From: Globodera rostochiensis
Taxonomy: Eukaryota; Nematoda; Chromadorea; Rhabditida; Heteroderidae
NCBI GenBank assembly: GCA_018350325.1
Contig: JAEVLN010000025.1
Span: 661,799-725,798 of the forward strand
Reading direction: 5' to 3'
DNA: 64,000 nt
Part shown: positions 27,024-39,772 of the stretch, one piece after another
How the letters are laid out: every line of letters starts with the position of its first letter
How positions within the stretch are numbered: position 1 is the stretch's first letter
Notes under the pieces: generated by a model
The model's database searches: none
Seen by the model: only the letters and a program-made list of their open reading frames with translations
What the model was told of the DNA's origin: nothing
Position numbers and translations under genes: made by a program

Positions 27024-30000
27024 CCAGAGTAATTTGGAATGAACGCACCCCATCTAAAAATTGTTTTAGTTTAATTTCTGAAAATTTTATTTTTTGAATA
27101 AATATTGTGCTAAAAAGTGAGAGTCAGGCAGCCAGAGTAATTTGGAATGAAAGCACCCCATCTAAAAATTGTTACTTTAATTTCTAAAAATTTATTTTTG
27201 AATAACTAGTGTGCTAAAAAGTGAGAGTCAGAGTAATTTGAAATGAACGCACCCCATCTAAAAATTGTTTTAGTTTAATTTCTGAAAATTTTATTTTTTG
27301 AAGAAATAGTGTGATAAAAAGAGAGAGTCAGGCGGCGAGAGTAATTTGGAATGAACGCACCCTATCTAAAAATTGTTTTAGTTTAATTTCTGAAAATTTT
27401 ATTTTTTGAATAAATAGTGTGCTAAAAAGAGAGAGTCAGGCGGCGAGAGTAATTTGGAATGAAAGCACCCCATCTAAAAATTGTTTAACTTTAATTTCTG
27501 AACATTTTATTTTTTGAATAAATAGTGTGCTAAAAAGTGAGAGTCAGGAGGCCAGAGTAATTTGGAAAGAACGCACCCCATCTAAAAATTGTTTTAGTTT
27601 AATTTCTGAAAATTTTATTTTTTGAAGAAATAGTGTGCTAAAAAGAGAGAGTCAGGCGGCAAGAGTAATTTGGAATGAACGCACCCCATCTAAAAATTGT
27701 TTTAGTTTAATTTCTGAAAATTTTATTTTTTGAAGAAATAGTGTGCTAAAAATAGAGAGTCAGGCGGCGAGAGTAATTTGGAATTAACGCACCCCATCAA
27801 AAATTGTTTTAGTTTAATTTCTGAAAATATTATTTTTTGAATAAATAGTGTGCTAAAAAGAGAGAGTCAGGCGGCGAGAGTAATTTGGAATGAACGCACT
27901 CCTTCTAAAAATTGTTTTAGTTTAATTTCTGAAAATTTTATTTTTTGATTAAATAGTGTGCTAAAAAGAGAGAGTCAGGCGGCGAGAGTAATTTGAAATG
28001 AACGCACCCCATCTAAAAATTGTTTTAGTTTAATCTCTAAAAATTTTATTTTTTTGAAGAAATAGTGTGCTAAAAAGAGAGAGTCAGGCGGCGAGAGTAA
28101 TTTGGAATGAACGCACCCCATCTAAAAATTGTTTTAGTTAAATTTCTGAAAATTTTATTTTTTGAAGAAATAGTGTGCTAAAAATAGAGAGTAGGCGGCG
28201 AGAGTAATTTGGAATGAACGCTCCCCATCTAAAAATTGTTTTAGTTTAATCTCTAAAAATTTTATTTTTTTGAAGAAATAGTGTGCTAAAAAGAGAGAGT
28301 CAGGCGGCGAGAGTAATTTGGAATGAACGCACCCCATCTAAAAATTGTTTTAGTTAAATTTCTGAAAATTTTATTTTTTGAAGAAATAGTGTGCTAAAAA
28401 TAGAGAGTCAGGCGGCGAGAGTAATTTGGAATGAACGCTCCCCATCTAAAAATTGTTTTAGTTAATTTCTGAAAATTTTATTTTTTGAAGAAATTGTGTG
28501 CTAAAAAGAGAGAGTCAGGCGGCGAGAGTAATTTGGAATGAAAGCACCCCATCTAAAATTATTTAGTTTAATTTCTGAAAATTTTATTTTTTGAATAAAT
28601 AGTGTGCTAAGAGAGTCAGGAGGCCAGAGTAATTTGGAATGAAAGCACCCCATCTAAAAATTGTTTTAGTTTAATTTCTGAAAATTTTATTTTTTAAGAA
28701 ATAGTGTGCTAAAAAGAGAGAGTCAGGCGGCGAGAGTGAAATGAATGCACCTCATCTAAAAATTGTTTTAGTTTAATTTCTGAACATTTTATTTTTTGAA
28801 TAAATAGTGTGCTAAAAAGTGAGAGTCAGGCGGCCTGAGTAATTTGGAATGAAAGCACCCAATCTAAAAATGGTTTTAGTTTAATTTCTAAAAATTTATT
28901 TTTGAATAACTAATGTGCTAAAAAGTGAGAGTCAGAGTAATTTGAAATGAACGCACCCCATCTAAAAATTGTTTTAGTTTAATTTCTGAAAATTTTATTT
29001 TTTGAAGAAATAGTGTGCTAAAAAGAGAGAGTCAGGCGGCGAGAGTAATTTGGAATGAACGCACCCCATCTAAAAATTGTTTTAGTTTAATTTCTGAAAA
29101 TTTTATTTTTTGAATAAATAGTGTGCTAAAAAGAGAGAGTCAGGCGGCGAGAGTAATTTGGAATGAAAGCACCCCATCTAAAAATTGTTTAACTTTAATT
29201 TCTGAACATTTTATTTTTTGAATAAATAGTGTGCTAAAAAGTGAGAGTCAGGAGGCCAGAGTAATTTGGAATGAACGCACCCCATCTAAAAATTGTTTTA
29301 GTTTAATTTCTGAAAATTTTATTTTTTGAAGAAATAGTGTGCTAAAAAGAGAGAGTCAGGCGGCGAGAGTAATTTGGAATGAACGCACCCCATCTAAAAA
29401 TTGTTTTAGTTTAATTTCTGAAAATTTTATTTTTTGAAGAAATAGTGTGCTAAAAAGAGAGAGTCAGGCGGCGAGAGTAATTTGGAATGAACGCACCCCA
29501 TCTAAAAATTGTTTTAGTTTAATTTCTAAAAATTTATTTTTGAATAACTAGTGTGCTAAAAAGTGAGAGTCAGAGTAATTTGGAATGAAAGCACCCCATC
29601 TAAAAATTGTTTTAGTTTAATTTCTGAACATTTTATTTTTTGAATAAATAGTGTGCTAAAAAGAGAGAGTCAGGCGGCGAGAGTAATTTGGAATGAACGC
29701 ACCCCATCTAAAAATTGTTTTAGTTTAATTTCTGAAAATTTTATTTTTGAAGAAATAGTGTGCTAAAAAGAGAGAGTCAGGCGGCGAGAGTAATTTGGAA
29801 TGAACGCACCCCATCTAAAAATTGTTTAGTTTAATTTCTGAAAATTTTATTTTTTGAATAAATAGTGTGCTAAAAAGAGAGAGTCAGGCGGCGAGAGTAA
29901 TTTTGAATGAACGCACCCCATCTAAAAATTGTTTTAGTTTAATTTCTGAAAATTTATTTTTGAAGAAATAGTGTGCTAAAAATAGAGAATCAGGCGGCGA

Positions 30001-31545
30001 GAGTAATTTTGAATGAACGCACCCCATCTAAAAATTGTTTTAGTTTAATTTCTGAACATTTTATTTTTTGAATAAATAGTGTGCTAAAAAGAGAGAGTCA
30101 GGCGGCGAGAGTAATTTGGACATGAACGCACCCGATCTAAAAATTGTTTTAGTTAAATTTCTGAAAATTTTATTTTTTGAAGAAATAATTTGCTAAAAAG
30201 AGAGAGTCAGGCGGCGAGAGTAATTTGGAATGCACGCACCCCATCTAAAAATTGTTTTAGTTTAATTTCTGAAAATTTTATTTTTTGAAGAAATAGTGTG
30301 CTAAAAAGAGAGAGTCAGGCGGCGAGAGTAATTTGGAATGAACGCACCCCATCTAAAAATTGTTTTAGTTTAATTTCTGAAAATTTTATTTTTTGAAGAA
30401 ATAGTGTGCTAAAAATAGAGAGTCAGGCGGCGAGAGTAATTTGGAATGAACGCACCCCATCTAAAAATTGTTTTAGTTTAATTTCTGAAAATTTTATTTT
30501 TTGAATAAATAGTGTGCTAAAAAGAGAGAGTCAGGCGGCGAGAGTAATTTGGAATGAACGCACCCCATCTAAAAATTGTTTTAGTTTAATTTCTGAAAAT
30601 TTTATTTTTTGATTAAATAGTGTGCTAAAAAGAGAGAGTCAGGCGGCGAGAGTAATTTGGAATGAACGCACCCCATCTAAAAATTGTTTTAGTTAAATTT
30701 CTGAAAATTTTATTTTTTGAAGAAATAATTTGCTAAAAAGAGAGAGTCAGGCGGCGAGAGTAATTTGGAATGAACGCACCCCATCTAAAAATTGTTTTAG
30801 TTTAATTTCTGAAAATTTTATTTTTTTGAAGAAATAGTGTGCTAAAAAGAGAGAGTCAGGCGGCGAGAGTAATTTGGAATGAACGCACCCCATCTAAAAA
30901 TTGTTTATTTAAATTTCTGAAAATTTTATTTTTTGAAGAAATAATTTGCTAAAAAGAGAGAGTCAGGCGGCGAGAGTAATTTGGAATGAATGCACCCAAT
31001 CTAAAAATTGTTTAGTTTAATTTCTAAAAATTTATTTTTGAATAACTAGTGTGCTAAAAAGTGAGAGTCAGAGTAATTTGGAATGAAAGCACCCCATCTA
31101 AAAATTGTTTTAGTTTAATTTCTGAAAATTTTATTTTTTTGAAGAAATAGTGTGTAAAAAGAGAGAGTCAGGCGGCGAGAGTAATTTGGAATGAAAGCAC
31201 CCCATCTAAAAATTGTTTTAGTTTAATTTCTGAAAATTTTATTTTTTGAAGAAATAGTGTGCTAAAAAGAGAGAGTCACGCGGCGAGAGTAATTTGGAAT
31301 TAACGCACCCCATCTAAAAATTCTTTTAGTTTAATTTCTGAAAATTTTATTTTTTGAAGAAATAGTGTGCTAAAAAGAGAGAGTCAGGCGGCGAGAGTAA
31401 TTTGGAATGAACGCACCCTATCTAAAAATTGTTTTAGTTTAATTTCTGAAAATTTTATTTTTTGAAGAAATAGTGTGCTAAAAATAGAGAATCAGGCGGC
31501 GAGAGTAATTTGGAATGAACGCACCCCATCTAAAAATTGTTTTAT
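27018..31545. repeat. Satellite array, ~108-bp monomer, right part
   Basis: About 42 more copies of the monomer found at 1-2436. The first ~1 kb repeats the variant order of 1370-2436, including private variants such as 'aataaatattgtg', 'agtgtgataaaaag' and 'cgcaccctatc'. The array stops abruptly within a monomer at 'ctaaaaattgtttt', where a different tandem repeat starts. Confidence 0.95.
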
Positions 31546-31740
31546 CCTGCACTTTTTGGGCACTTGCAGGATTTGCAGGATTAATCGGCAGGATCCTGTC
31601 CGCAATCCTGCACTTTTTGGTCACTTGCAGGATTTGCAGGATTAATCGGCAGGATCCTGTCCGCAATCCTGCACTTTTTGGGCATTTGCAGGGTTTGCAT
31701 GATTAATTCTGCAGGATCCGGTCCTTCAAAAATTTTTAAT
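31546..31740. repeat. Tandem repeat with AGGATCCTG words (3 copies, ~62 bp)
   Basis: Units contain 'aatcctgcactttttgg', 'acttgcaggatttgcagg' and 'cggcaggatcctgtccgc'. The same repeat lies in inverted orientation at 63510-63645, each time next to a copy of the secreted FDEIFGKGW gene family. Confidence 0.85.
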
Positions 31741-32027
31741 TCCAATCCTGCAACAGGATCCGAAAATGACTGCAGATCCTGCAAGTATTAAATTTAGTAA
31801 AAGATAAAAATTTACTATTATTATTCGATTTTTCTAAATAAAAAATAAAGCCTGTAATTATTGAATATTTTAATTGAAAGAATTTTGGATATGAACGAAT
31901 TGATCTTTTCAAGAAACCAATAAAAAGCGTTGGATTAATAAACATTGACATTTTATTGACAAAAAATTAGTTTATTACTAAAATTATTAACTGATTAAAA
32001 TAACGAATTCTTAAGAAATTGCAGGCA

Positions 32028-32132
32028 ATGAAATTTTGGCAATTAATTCTTATTTCATTTTTTGCAACGAATTTGATCCAAAATGCTAATTTTGTGGGCG
32101 AAATGCCAGCATTTACTTCGGGGATTGCGTGA
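32028..32132 (+). pseudogene. Truncated secreted-family gene (signal peptide only)
   Basis: The frame starts MKFWQLILISFFATNLIQNA, the signal peptide of the family also present at 38596 and 63005, continues NFVGE, then switches to unrelated sequence and stops after 10 more codons. The following DNA (32090-32276) is open and contains VYTVCIDGTYKV, slightly like a MULE transposase strand, so another element may have landed here. Confidence 0.6.
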
Positions 32133-32361
32133 TGATGGCTTCTTCTTCCAAAAGGGTCAGACTTTTGTTGGAATGTCAGACATTCTGAGGAGATTGGAAA
32201 ATAATGTCGCCGGTGGAATTAAAAGAGTATATACGGTATGCATTGACGGGACTTACAAGGTAATAGAACTAACTTGAGGGTTCAAATGAAATTAAATATA
32301 TTTTATAGTGCCGCCGTTAAATTTTTACACAATTATATACTATCAACGTGCTAATTGATAG

Positions 32362-33109
32362 TAGAGACCGGTCGAGACGAGAATCGTCTCGAGATCTCGA
32401 AAAATCTCGACGAGATATCTCGAGAAATCTCGACGTCTCGTCTCGAATAAAACTGAATTTTCGAGATTTTTCGAGATCCGGGATTTTTTGGAGAATCTTG
32501 TCTCGAGACTCGCTCAAAAGAAGCTCGAGATTCTCGATCTCGACTCCAAAAATTTTTCATGAAAACAATGCTTTTCTTAACCAATTTTTATAAAATTCCC
32601 CCGGCGGCGCCTATCAGCACCGCCGAACCTCCTCTCACTCCCAAAAGTGATAAAATTCTCAATTTGAAAATTTTCTTTAAAAAATGTTTAAAAAATTCTA
32701 ACAATTTTTTCACCGGCTCTTTCATACCCCACTAATAGGTCAGCCCAGCGCAGCAGACAGCATATGGTCAGACACTGTACCCTCACCATTGAATTTTTCT
32801 TTTGATTTCAAAACCTTGGAACACAGGCTAACACTTATATTTCGTGACCAAATTTTGCAGACATGCTTCTAGTGCTCCCCTACAAAATTTGGTTGAGTTT
32901 CTGAGAATTTTGAAAAAAATAATTATATTTTCATCAAAATCTCGGATCTCGACTGTCCGGGTCGAGATTTTTCGAGATCCGAGATTCTCGAAAAATCTCG
33001 TCTCGACATCTCGTCTCGAATAAAACTGAGTTTTCGAGATTTTTCGAGATCCGAGATTTTTTCGAGAATCTCGTCTCGAGTCTCGCTCGAAGCCAAAGTC
33101 CGGTCCCTA
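32362..33109. mobile_element. hAT-type non-autonomous element (748 bp)
   Basis: Starts TAGAGACCGG and ends CCGGTCCCTA, with the perfect 8-bp duplication ATTGATAG at 32354-32361 and 33110-33117. The subterminal regions are dense in TCTCGA/TCGAGA words that fold back on each other. There is no transposase frame. A related terminal fragment lies just outside (33150-33203). The internal 'cggcggcgcc' hairpin (32602-32625) is shared with elements at 59244 and 61637. Confidence 0.85.
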
Positions 33110-33203
33110 ATTGATAGTCCATTGGATTATCTGAGCGCCATTAGTTACCGTCGAGATTTTTCGAGATCCTCGAGACGAGATCTCGTCTCGACCGGTCTCT
33201 AGT

Positions 33204-34534
33204 TCGAACCCCCGACTGTGTAAAAATGTCTCTCTTTTTATGAACTTTGATGGTAATTTAAAAATATTTTAGATTTTGGTTTTTTGAAGGCTTAGGGATA
33301 TTATTATTTTTTTCTTTAAATTGAGAAAAATCATAAGGGGGGGGGCTTTTTGTTTTCTAACTTTTTCTAAAAAGCTTCAAAAATGGTTGCACATCTCTTA
33401 ACAAATAGAGTCGAAAATTCAAAATTTTCTCGGCGGCGTCTATCGGCACCGCCGACCCCCCCCCCCCAGAATTAAACAAAATTCTAAAAAATTATTTTAT
33501 TTTTTCACTAATAGTAAGGTTGCTCCCCATTCTCAAAATTGGGTAGTCACCCCCGACCTTCCCTGACATACCATTTTCGGTTCGGGAGCACACCTATATT
33601 GAATCTAAATTAAAAAATTTTGGTAAAAGTCTCGGATTTTTGGGAGTCATTTTCTTGAGTCTCGGGGGCAACTCTTGGTAAAGTTAGGTCTCGAGATCAC
33701 TAGCAAGTGATGAACACTTTGTCCAATGAATTATCGATTAAAATTTCAGACTGAATTTCACTCGGAAAATTTAATTTGGAACAGTCTAAGAATAATTTAC
33801 ACTGTTCTGTTCCTGTTCCTGTTCTGTTCTCGAGGTCGGAACAGAACAGGAACAGATCCAAAATTGTTGGAATAGCAAAACACTGCAAGCCACTTGGACC
33901 CAGACTTTTTTTTTTTTGCGCTAAATCAAAACATGGCTACTAAACAACGACTTTGCATTTTTTTAAAAATATTTTTTAAAATGTTACCCATTTTTTGTGA
34001 GTAAAAAATCCCAGTTAATGCCGGACTTTAGAATAGGATTATACAATCCCAAAAATAGCATTCATTTTGAAAAATTTTAGAATTAGAGCGACTTTTATTC
34101 AATATAAATCCATATTCGCCATTTTCCCATAATAAATCCATTTTTTAGCATTTTTTCTTGAGAAAAGTGTAATTTTTAGGCATTTTCCGAAAAATCCTTA
34201 AAGAAATTCAATAAGGCACTTTTTCCCAAAATTTCTTAAGAAAAATGCAAACGAAAAATGTACCCTTAAAATCGAAAATTTTTCTTTCCCAAAAATGCAC
34301 CCCTAAAAACGACTTTTTCTTTGACCAAAAATCCACCCCCAATGATCGACATGTTTCCTAAAATTTTTTTATTTGATATTTTTTATAAAAGTTTCAAAAA
34401 CATGTAAAAATAATACATTTACAATTTTTTGGGGGGTTTTTAGTCAATATTTTAAGTCCATATTGACGTTTTTAGTCCATATAAATCCGCTCTCTATAAA
34501 TAAATCATCATATTTCCGCCAACATTCGATGCAC
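33204..34534. other. AT-rich stretch with repeat remnants, no gene seen
   Basis: Holds G and C runs, another copy of the GGCGGYG..CCGCC hairpin (33431-33454), and 'ctgttcctgttctgttctcg' inverted repeats at 33800-33855 ending in 'caaaacactg', which recur reversed near 37871. No frame of interest. Confidence 0.55.
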
Positions 34535-35343
34535 TCATTTTTTGGCATAATGTTCCTTCACATTTTCAACCATTTTTCCAAAAGTTTTTGCCAAAGTTCG
34601 TGCCTGTTCTTTGAGCTGCATGAACGGTATGCTCAAATAATATTTTTCAATCTCTTCAATCCCGTCCCAACAAAAGCTTTTCCATATCTCGTCAATTTCA
34701 TATTCAAGATCCGTTAATAATATCTCTCCGAGAACGGTTTTTGCTTTTACTTTTTCCATTTTTTAAATTTGTTTAGGTATTAATTGGTTGCACAATTCCT
34801 TAGTTTGTTCCCACAATTCAGGCCCAAAATCCTCTCGATATTGCTGAATTTTTAACGATGAATAATTCAATTTGTCTTTGTTTTCTGAATTATGATAGCT
34901 TTTCATTTTGAGTTTTAGCATTTCAACGTTTTCGCCATGTTGCTTAATTGTGCAGATTATTGCAACGGCTTTTTGATATTTTTTTTCAGCAATACTTTTG
35001 GGATTGTTTTTCAAAAAATTAATTTCACTTTCCAATTGTGTCGTATTTATCTCTTCTTTTGCCTTCCATATTTGGCTTCTTCTTCCAGAATTGTCTTTTT
35101 CACAAGCCATTTCATTTGATCAAACAATGATAACAAATTAAACTGATGGATTTGCTCTTTGCCTATTAATGCTTCAATTATGCTAATTGCCTCTCGATTT
35201 GTGTTCGATGTAAAATGTTTTATTTTATGTAACATATAAAATGCATTCTTTTTCAAATATAACTCTTCGGGAAGCTGCAACATCTCATGGTAAGGCATTG
35301 CCCAATCGTCAACCCAATCAACCAACAAATCTTCAGCTCTGTC
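34535..35343 (-). pseudogene. Broken gene for a Lys/Glu-rich protein
   Basis: Three open segments on the - strand, 35343-35047, 35110-34763 and 34759-34535, are separated by one frameshift and one in-frame TAA. They read like one helical, charged protein (LVDWVDDWAMPYHEMLQLPE ... ELWEQTKELCNQLIP ... EIDEIWKSFCWDGIEEIEKY). A possible acceptor lies just before 35343. It could be a 3' part or relative of the secreted-protein gene at 35946-37269. No family recognised. Confidence 0.45.
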
Positions 35344-35945
35344 ATAAACATCTTAAAATTGTTTTAAAGGTATAGAAAATGGTCGGGTGATGGCACGTCG
35401 GGTGATGGCACTTTAAAGGTTTAAGTATAAAAAAAAATTAAAACCCCCAACTGATTTAGTGACCCCGCCAAATTTCCTCCTTCTGGCACTTATGGAAGGG
35501 CATTCAGGGTTTTAAAAAGCCATCTAAGTGACACAATGCCGTTGTCATTTTTGACTGATTTCGAAGAAAGTTTGTTATCTATGTGGATCCTAATACAATG
35601 AAATAATTTTAGGCGCATAAATTGACTCCAAATGAAGAAGATTTAATTAGACTGTAAATGCTTTACAATACCGGTTAGGAATGAAAGGTTTTGAAGAATG
35701 GGATTAGTCTTAAAAGCACATAATTTATAAACTTGTTGTGAGCATAAAATTTGTTTAAAAAAAGTTCGGTGCCAAAAGTCACATCGTTTACACTTACCCT
35801 TCCTCTGGTTAAACTCGAAATTTATTGCCAGTTCATAGTGCACATTGTTCAAAAAAATAATTTTCATTTCTTCATTGTCATTATCACTAAAATAAATTTA
35901 AATAAAAATTTTTTCTTAAATTTAATCAAATAACAGAAATTATTT
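35344..35945. other. Spacer with an open - strand segment
   Basis: A frame at 35867-35643 (- strand) encodes a Cys-containing stretch (KGKCKRCDFWHRTFFKQILC). Its reading frame does not join the gene upstream through any splice site I could find. Otherwise non-coding. Confidence 0.4.
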
Positions 35946-37269
35946 TTATATAAAGAAAACTTGCAATTTTTTGGAGCCTTCAACAACATTCTTCTGAACA
36001 AATTCTTGAATTTTGAGGTCTTGCGAATCCAAGTGCAGTTCCGAGTCAATCTTTTTATCACTCATCATTTTCATGAGAATTTCCGAAATATTTTGGAAAA
36101 GCATTGCATATTCACATTTATTGGTTTTGTTTTTACATTCCCAATTAAAATAAAATACCGAACTTATTTGATATAACAAAGTATTGAAAATTTCCGGTAT
36201 TTTCCGATTCGGAATTCTTCTTGGACTGTACCCCCTATTGAATATATCTCTTAAAAGATTTGCTGTCTCGTATATTGAGAAGGTTTGATCATTTAACTGC
36301 TTCAGAATTTCATAATTTTCTAAAGAATTAATTTCAAAACCTTTATTTTATTTCGTTGAATTAATTATTATTATTTAACAAAGTATTTTACCTCGAGAGA
36401 GTTCAAAAGCTCTTTCTTTGCTGTATTGAGTTTTGGTTTCGTCGTATTTTTCTTTATATATTGAAACTCCAAAAATGGGGTTTTGACTATTTTTTGTTTT
36501 CATCTTAATTATTTCAATCCAATAATCAAAAATGCTGGAAAAGGAAAATTTCATTAAAATGCCAAAAAAGGAGGACAAATGAAATTACCTTAATTTCATT
36601 TCTGGAAAGCATTTCGGCACTGCAAGAAATACATGAATTTTTTCCTTCGAATTTTGTTGTTTTTCTTTAAGCGTTCCGTCACTATTTTTGCCGTGTACAA
36701 GCGCCTCCAGTCTTGTTGCAAGAGAAAATAATAAATTGAATAATTGTTCGTCCGAAAATTTTACAGAAAGTCCATTTAGCAAATCTTGCACCGTTTTATC
36801 CGATTTTTCGCCAAAAATTGTTTTGATATTGTATAATTGATTGCCGATAAATTTAACTGAATCGGATTGTTTTGGCACAATAAATGCTTTTAGCAAATTT
36901 CAAACATTTTCACCAAAAATCGCTTTAATAGCCATATTAAAACCAGGTTTTTTGGACACTTCTTTACTGGAAATACACTCAAATTCACCATTTTCATTTT
37001 TTTTGACTATTAAACGAGTTGCAAATCTTTGCAATCCTTCCAAAAATGCGTTGGTGCCATTCAAGTTAAGTTCTAACGCTTTCTCGGCATCATTAAATGC
37101 TCCGCCAAAATGTTCACCAATCGCTTTCATCAAATCGTAGAATTCGTCGTTTTCATTTTGCTTAATTAAAATTAAAAAGCATTTTAATATTTTTCATATT
37201 TACCTGTGCTTCCAACGTGGTTGATGAAAGCATCACAATGAAGACAATGGCCATTTTGGAAAAGCTCAT
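35946..37269 (-). pseudogene. Secreted-protein gene with one in-frame stop, 4 exons
   Basis: Exons (- strand): 37269-37204, 37160-36589, 36534-36392, 36340-35946; introns are 43-56 bp and phases agree. It starts MSFSKMAIVFIVMLSSTTLEA, a clear signal peptide, and would encode 391 residues, helical and charged (DLMKAIGEHFGGAFNDAEKA, KCEYAMLFQNISEILMKMM). Codon 109 is TGA (36902-36900) inside an otherwise continuous frame. It is therefore a young pseudogene, a polymorphic null or a sequence error. No family recognised; a secreted nematode protein. Confidence 0.6.
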
Positions 37270-38590
37270 AGTCAGGTCGTTCATCAAAAGCTAATCTTAA
37301 GACATTTTGAAATACGAGCCCTGTATATCAACCAACACCTCGCTGTCTCTAATGCATGAATATTGGGAAGCACTAAGAAGAAAGGTATGAACCCTGGACT
37401 GAACTGTCCGTTTCAATGGGAACTCAGTTGATTTTTCGCATCCGGTCCGATGGTCGAATTGTCCGAAGGTCAAAAGTGTTGTAACTTTCTTCATCCTAAA
37501 CAGATTAGGTCTAACTAATACTAAATGAAAGCTTGCGATGTGTTAGAGTTATCATTAAGTTAAAGCTAAGTGATTGGACAATGCGTAAAAAGTGAAAAAC
37601 TCCAAAAAGTGGCCATTTTTGGAGGTTTTATGGCCGTAACTTTTTTCATAATTATCAAATCGTTTAGTTTTTGCTTAGTAATTGCTTCTCCTCATCGAGT
37701 GCTTTCATAGGTTATAATGTTCGACCTAATGGGTATAAGTTGTAGAAAGTTATAAAGCATTTGACACTCAAACCACTTTCGACCTTCGGACCGGTAGCCA
37801 ATTTTCTACATTCATCCATTAGGACCGAGAGCGTCGATTGTTATATAATTTGGGTGATTGGAGTCTGAGACAGTGTTTTGCTGTTCCATGAATTTTGAAC
37901 CTATTCATGTTCCTGTCCTGTTCTGATAGAACAGCCTGTCTGTTCTGTTCCGACATCTAGAACAAAACATGAACAGAACAGTACAAACTGTTCTAGACTG
38001 TTTTTTAAAATTCTTAGTTAATTAGAATCTAAATTTTATTAAAAACATTGCGAAAGAAAAAGAAAAAATTCCATTTGATTCATTTGGCTTACAAAATGCC
38101 ATAGAAATATTTCACCATTTATATTTACATATTATTGTTTCTTATTTATATCCGGTGCAATTTTTTCCACAAAACACGGGGACAGCAAATGCCACGACAT
38201 CAAATGGCAAAAGATTGGGCCAAAAAAACAGAGGGTGTGTCAAAACTGAAAAATGTCATTTTGTGCATAACTCGCCAAAACCGCATCAGGTGTTTACGAC
38301 AGTAGTTGATTTCGACATTGAATTCCAAATAAATGTTTCGATCTTTTTAGACATTTCGAATTTTCAACTTGTAAATGCTTTTTAGATTCTGTACGTTATC
38401 CGTTTTGCTAAAAAATGCATTTTTAGGCTTACCTCGAAAATTACAAATTTTTTAATTGTTCGAATTTTTTACTTTTTTAGGTATTTTAAATCATTACGTG
38501 GGTCGAACTGCTCTAAAAATATTCAATATTATTTAAAAATAGGCCCTTGGGAGAAAGACGGTGATTGAAGTAATGAACAAGCGGTTCTTC
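37270..38590. other. Non-coding stretch with repeat fragments
   Basis: Includes 'gaccttcggacaattcgacc' type sequences facing each other (37450 and 37780), a GAACAG-rich inverted-repeat region starting 'cagtgttttgctgttcc' (37871-38012), and AT-rich DNA. No gene is supported. Confidence 0.5.
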
Positions 38591-38595
38591 AGCTA

Positions 38596-39318
38596 TTAAT
38601 TAGTATTTCATTTTTTGCAACAAATTTGATCCAAAATGCTAATTTTGTGGGCGAAAGCGGAAAAGAACCAAAACTTTACAAATTATTTGATGAAATATTT
38701 GGAAAAGGATGGGATGATGAAAGTAATGATTCAAAAGACTTGAACCGTCGTCATGTTAAAGAAGAAGTTCAAGACGTACAAGCTCCAATCACTTCTGATC
38801 AGAAAAATATTGATGAAATATTGAAACAGAAATTTGATGAAATTTATGATGAAAATTGGTCGGAAGACGAAGACAATTCAGCGCCAGATCAGGATGCAGC
38901 ATAATAAGTCCAATGAATGTGAAAAAATTGAGTCTGATCAACAGAAACATGAAATTATCCAAAATTATATTCCGTGAATTAAAGAAGCTTATACAAAAAA
39001 AAGAAAATATTCCTCCTTTCAACACATTCAAATTGAAAACAAAATATCAAATAGTTTGGGTGTTAATCTCTCAACAATTTATAAATGAATCAAAGAATTG
39101 GGGTTAAGAAAAGAAACAAAGCCAATGTTTTCTGATGTAGAAAAACGTGAAATTTGCAAACAATTTGAAAAGATAAAAAGCAAATGTATAAAGGCAAAAC
39201 TCAAAAACATTTCAATATGAAATCGATAAGAAAATTGCAAAAAAATTGGGCGTAGGTGCCAGAACAATTACTAGATGGAAGCACGAATTTGGACAAAAAT
39301 TGGATTTTTGAAGAAATA
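38596..39318 (+). pseudogene. Secreted helix-turn-helix family gene, decayed copy
   Basis: Lacks the start Met but keeps the rest of the signal peptide (ISFFATNLIQNANFVGE), then KLFDEIFGKGWDDESND, an acidic region to PDQDAA and a stop. Beyond the stop the same and neighbouring frames still read two helix-turn-helix modules (SNSLGVNLSTIYK.IKELG and IAKKLGVGARTITRWKHEFG) with several stops and one frameshift. These link the FDEIFGKGW family to the intact three-module gene at 41610-42701. Confidence 0.7.
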
Positions 39319-39634
39319 TGCCAAAATAAAAGGAGAAAATTATTCTCTAACATCTCGTCGGAAGGAACTTTTTTGCGCGCTTTAATTGCACGAGTTAAAG
39401 CGCCCCTAGCAGACCGGGTATATTTATCAATCTCGTCTGGCATGGCGGCTATATCCCTCAAAACCCTTTCGGATTCATTCTTGTGAAAATTCAAACAGCA
39501 CGTTCGCTGCAGTTTCATTTTTTTCTAACTCATTTTTTCATTTCTTTTTTTTCTTTTGCATTTCTTTTATAGTTTTAAGATATTCCTCAATCATTAACTT
39601 TAAACTCTTTGAGATTTCCATTATTTTCCGCTGC

Positions 39635-39772
39635 CTAGGCAACGCTTGCTGCTTTATGTCCCCATTTTGAATAGGCGGCACAGACGAGAAAAGTCGCTCT
39701 CGGGAGCTTTGTGGCGGGCAGAAAGTTGACAATTTCGAAGTGAAATTCGGCGGGCATAAATCGTCGCGACAT
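39635..39772 (-). CDS. Short F-box-like frame (45 aa), doubtful
   Basis: The - strand ATG at 39772 gives MSRRFMPAEFHFEIVNFLPA, reminiscent of the start of an F-box, and stops after 45 codons. Open frames continue in shifted frames to 39201 (including ERVLRDIAAMPDEIDKYTRS), so this may be the remains of a longer gene. Confidence 0.3.
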   Translation of the reverse strand: MSRRFMPAEFHFEIVNFLPATKLPRATFLVCAAYSKWGHKAASVA

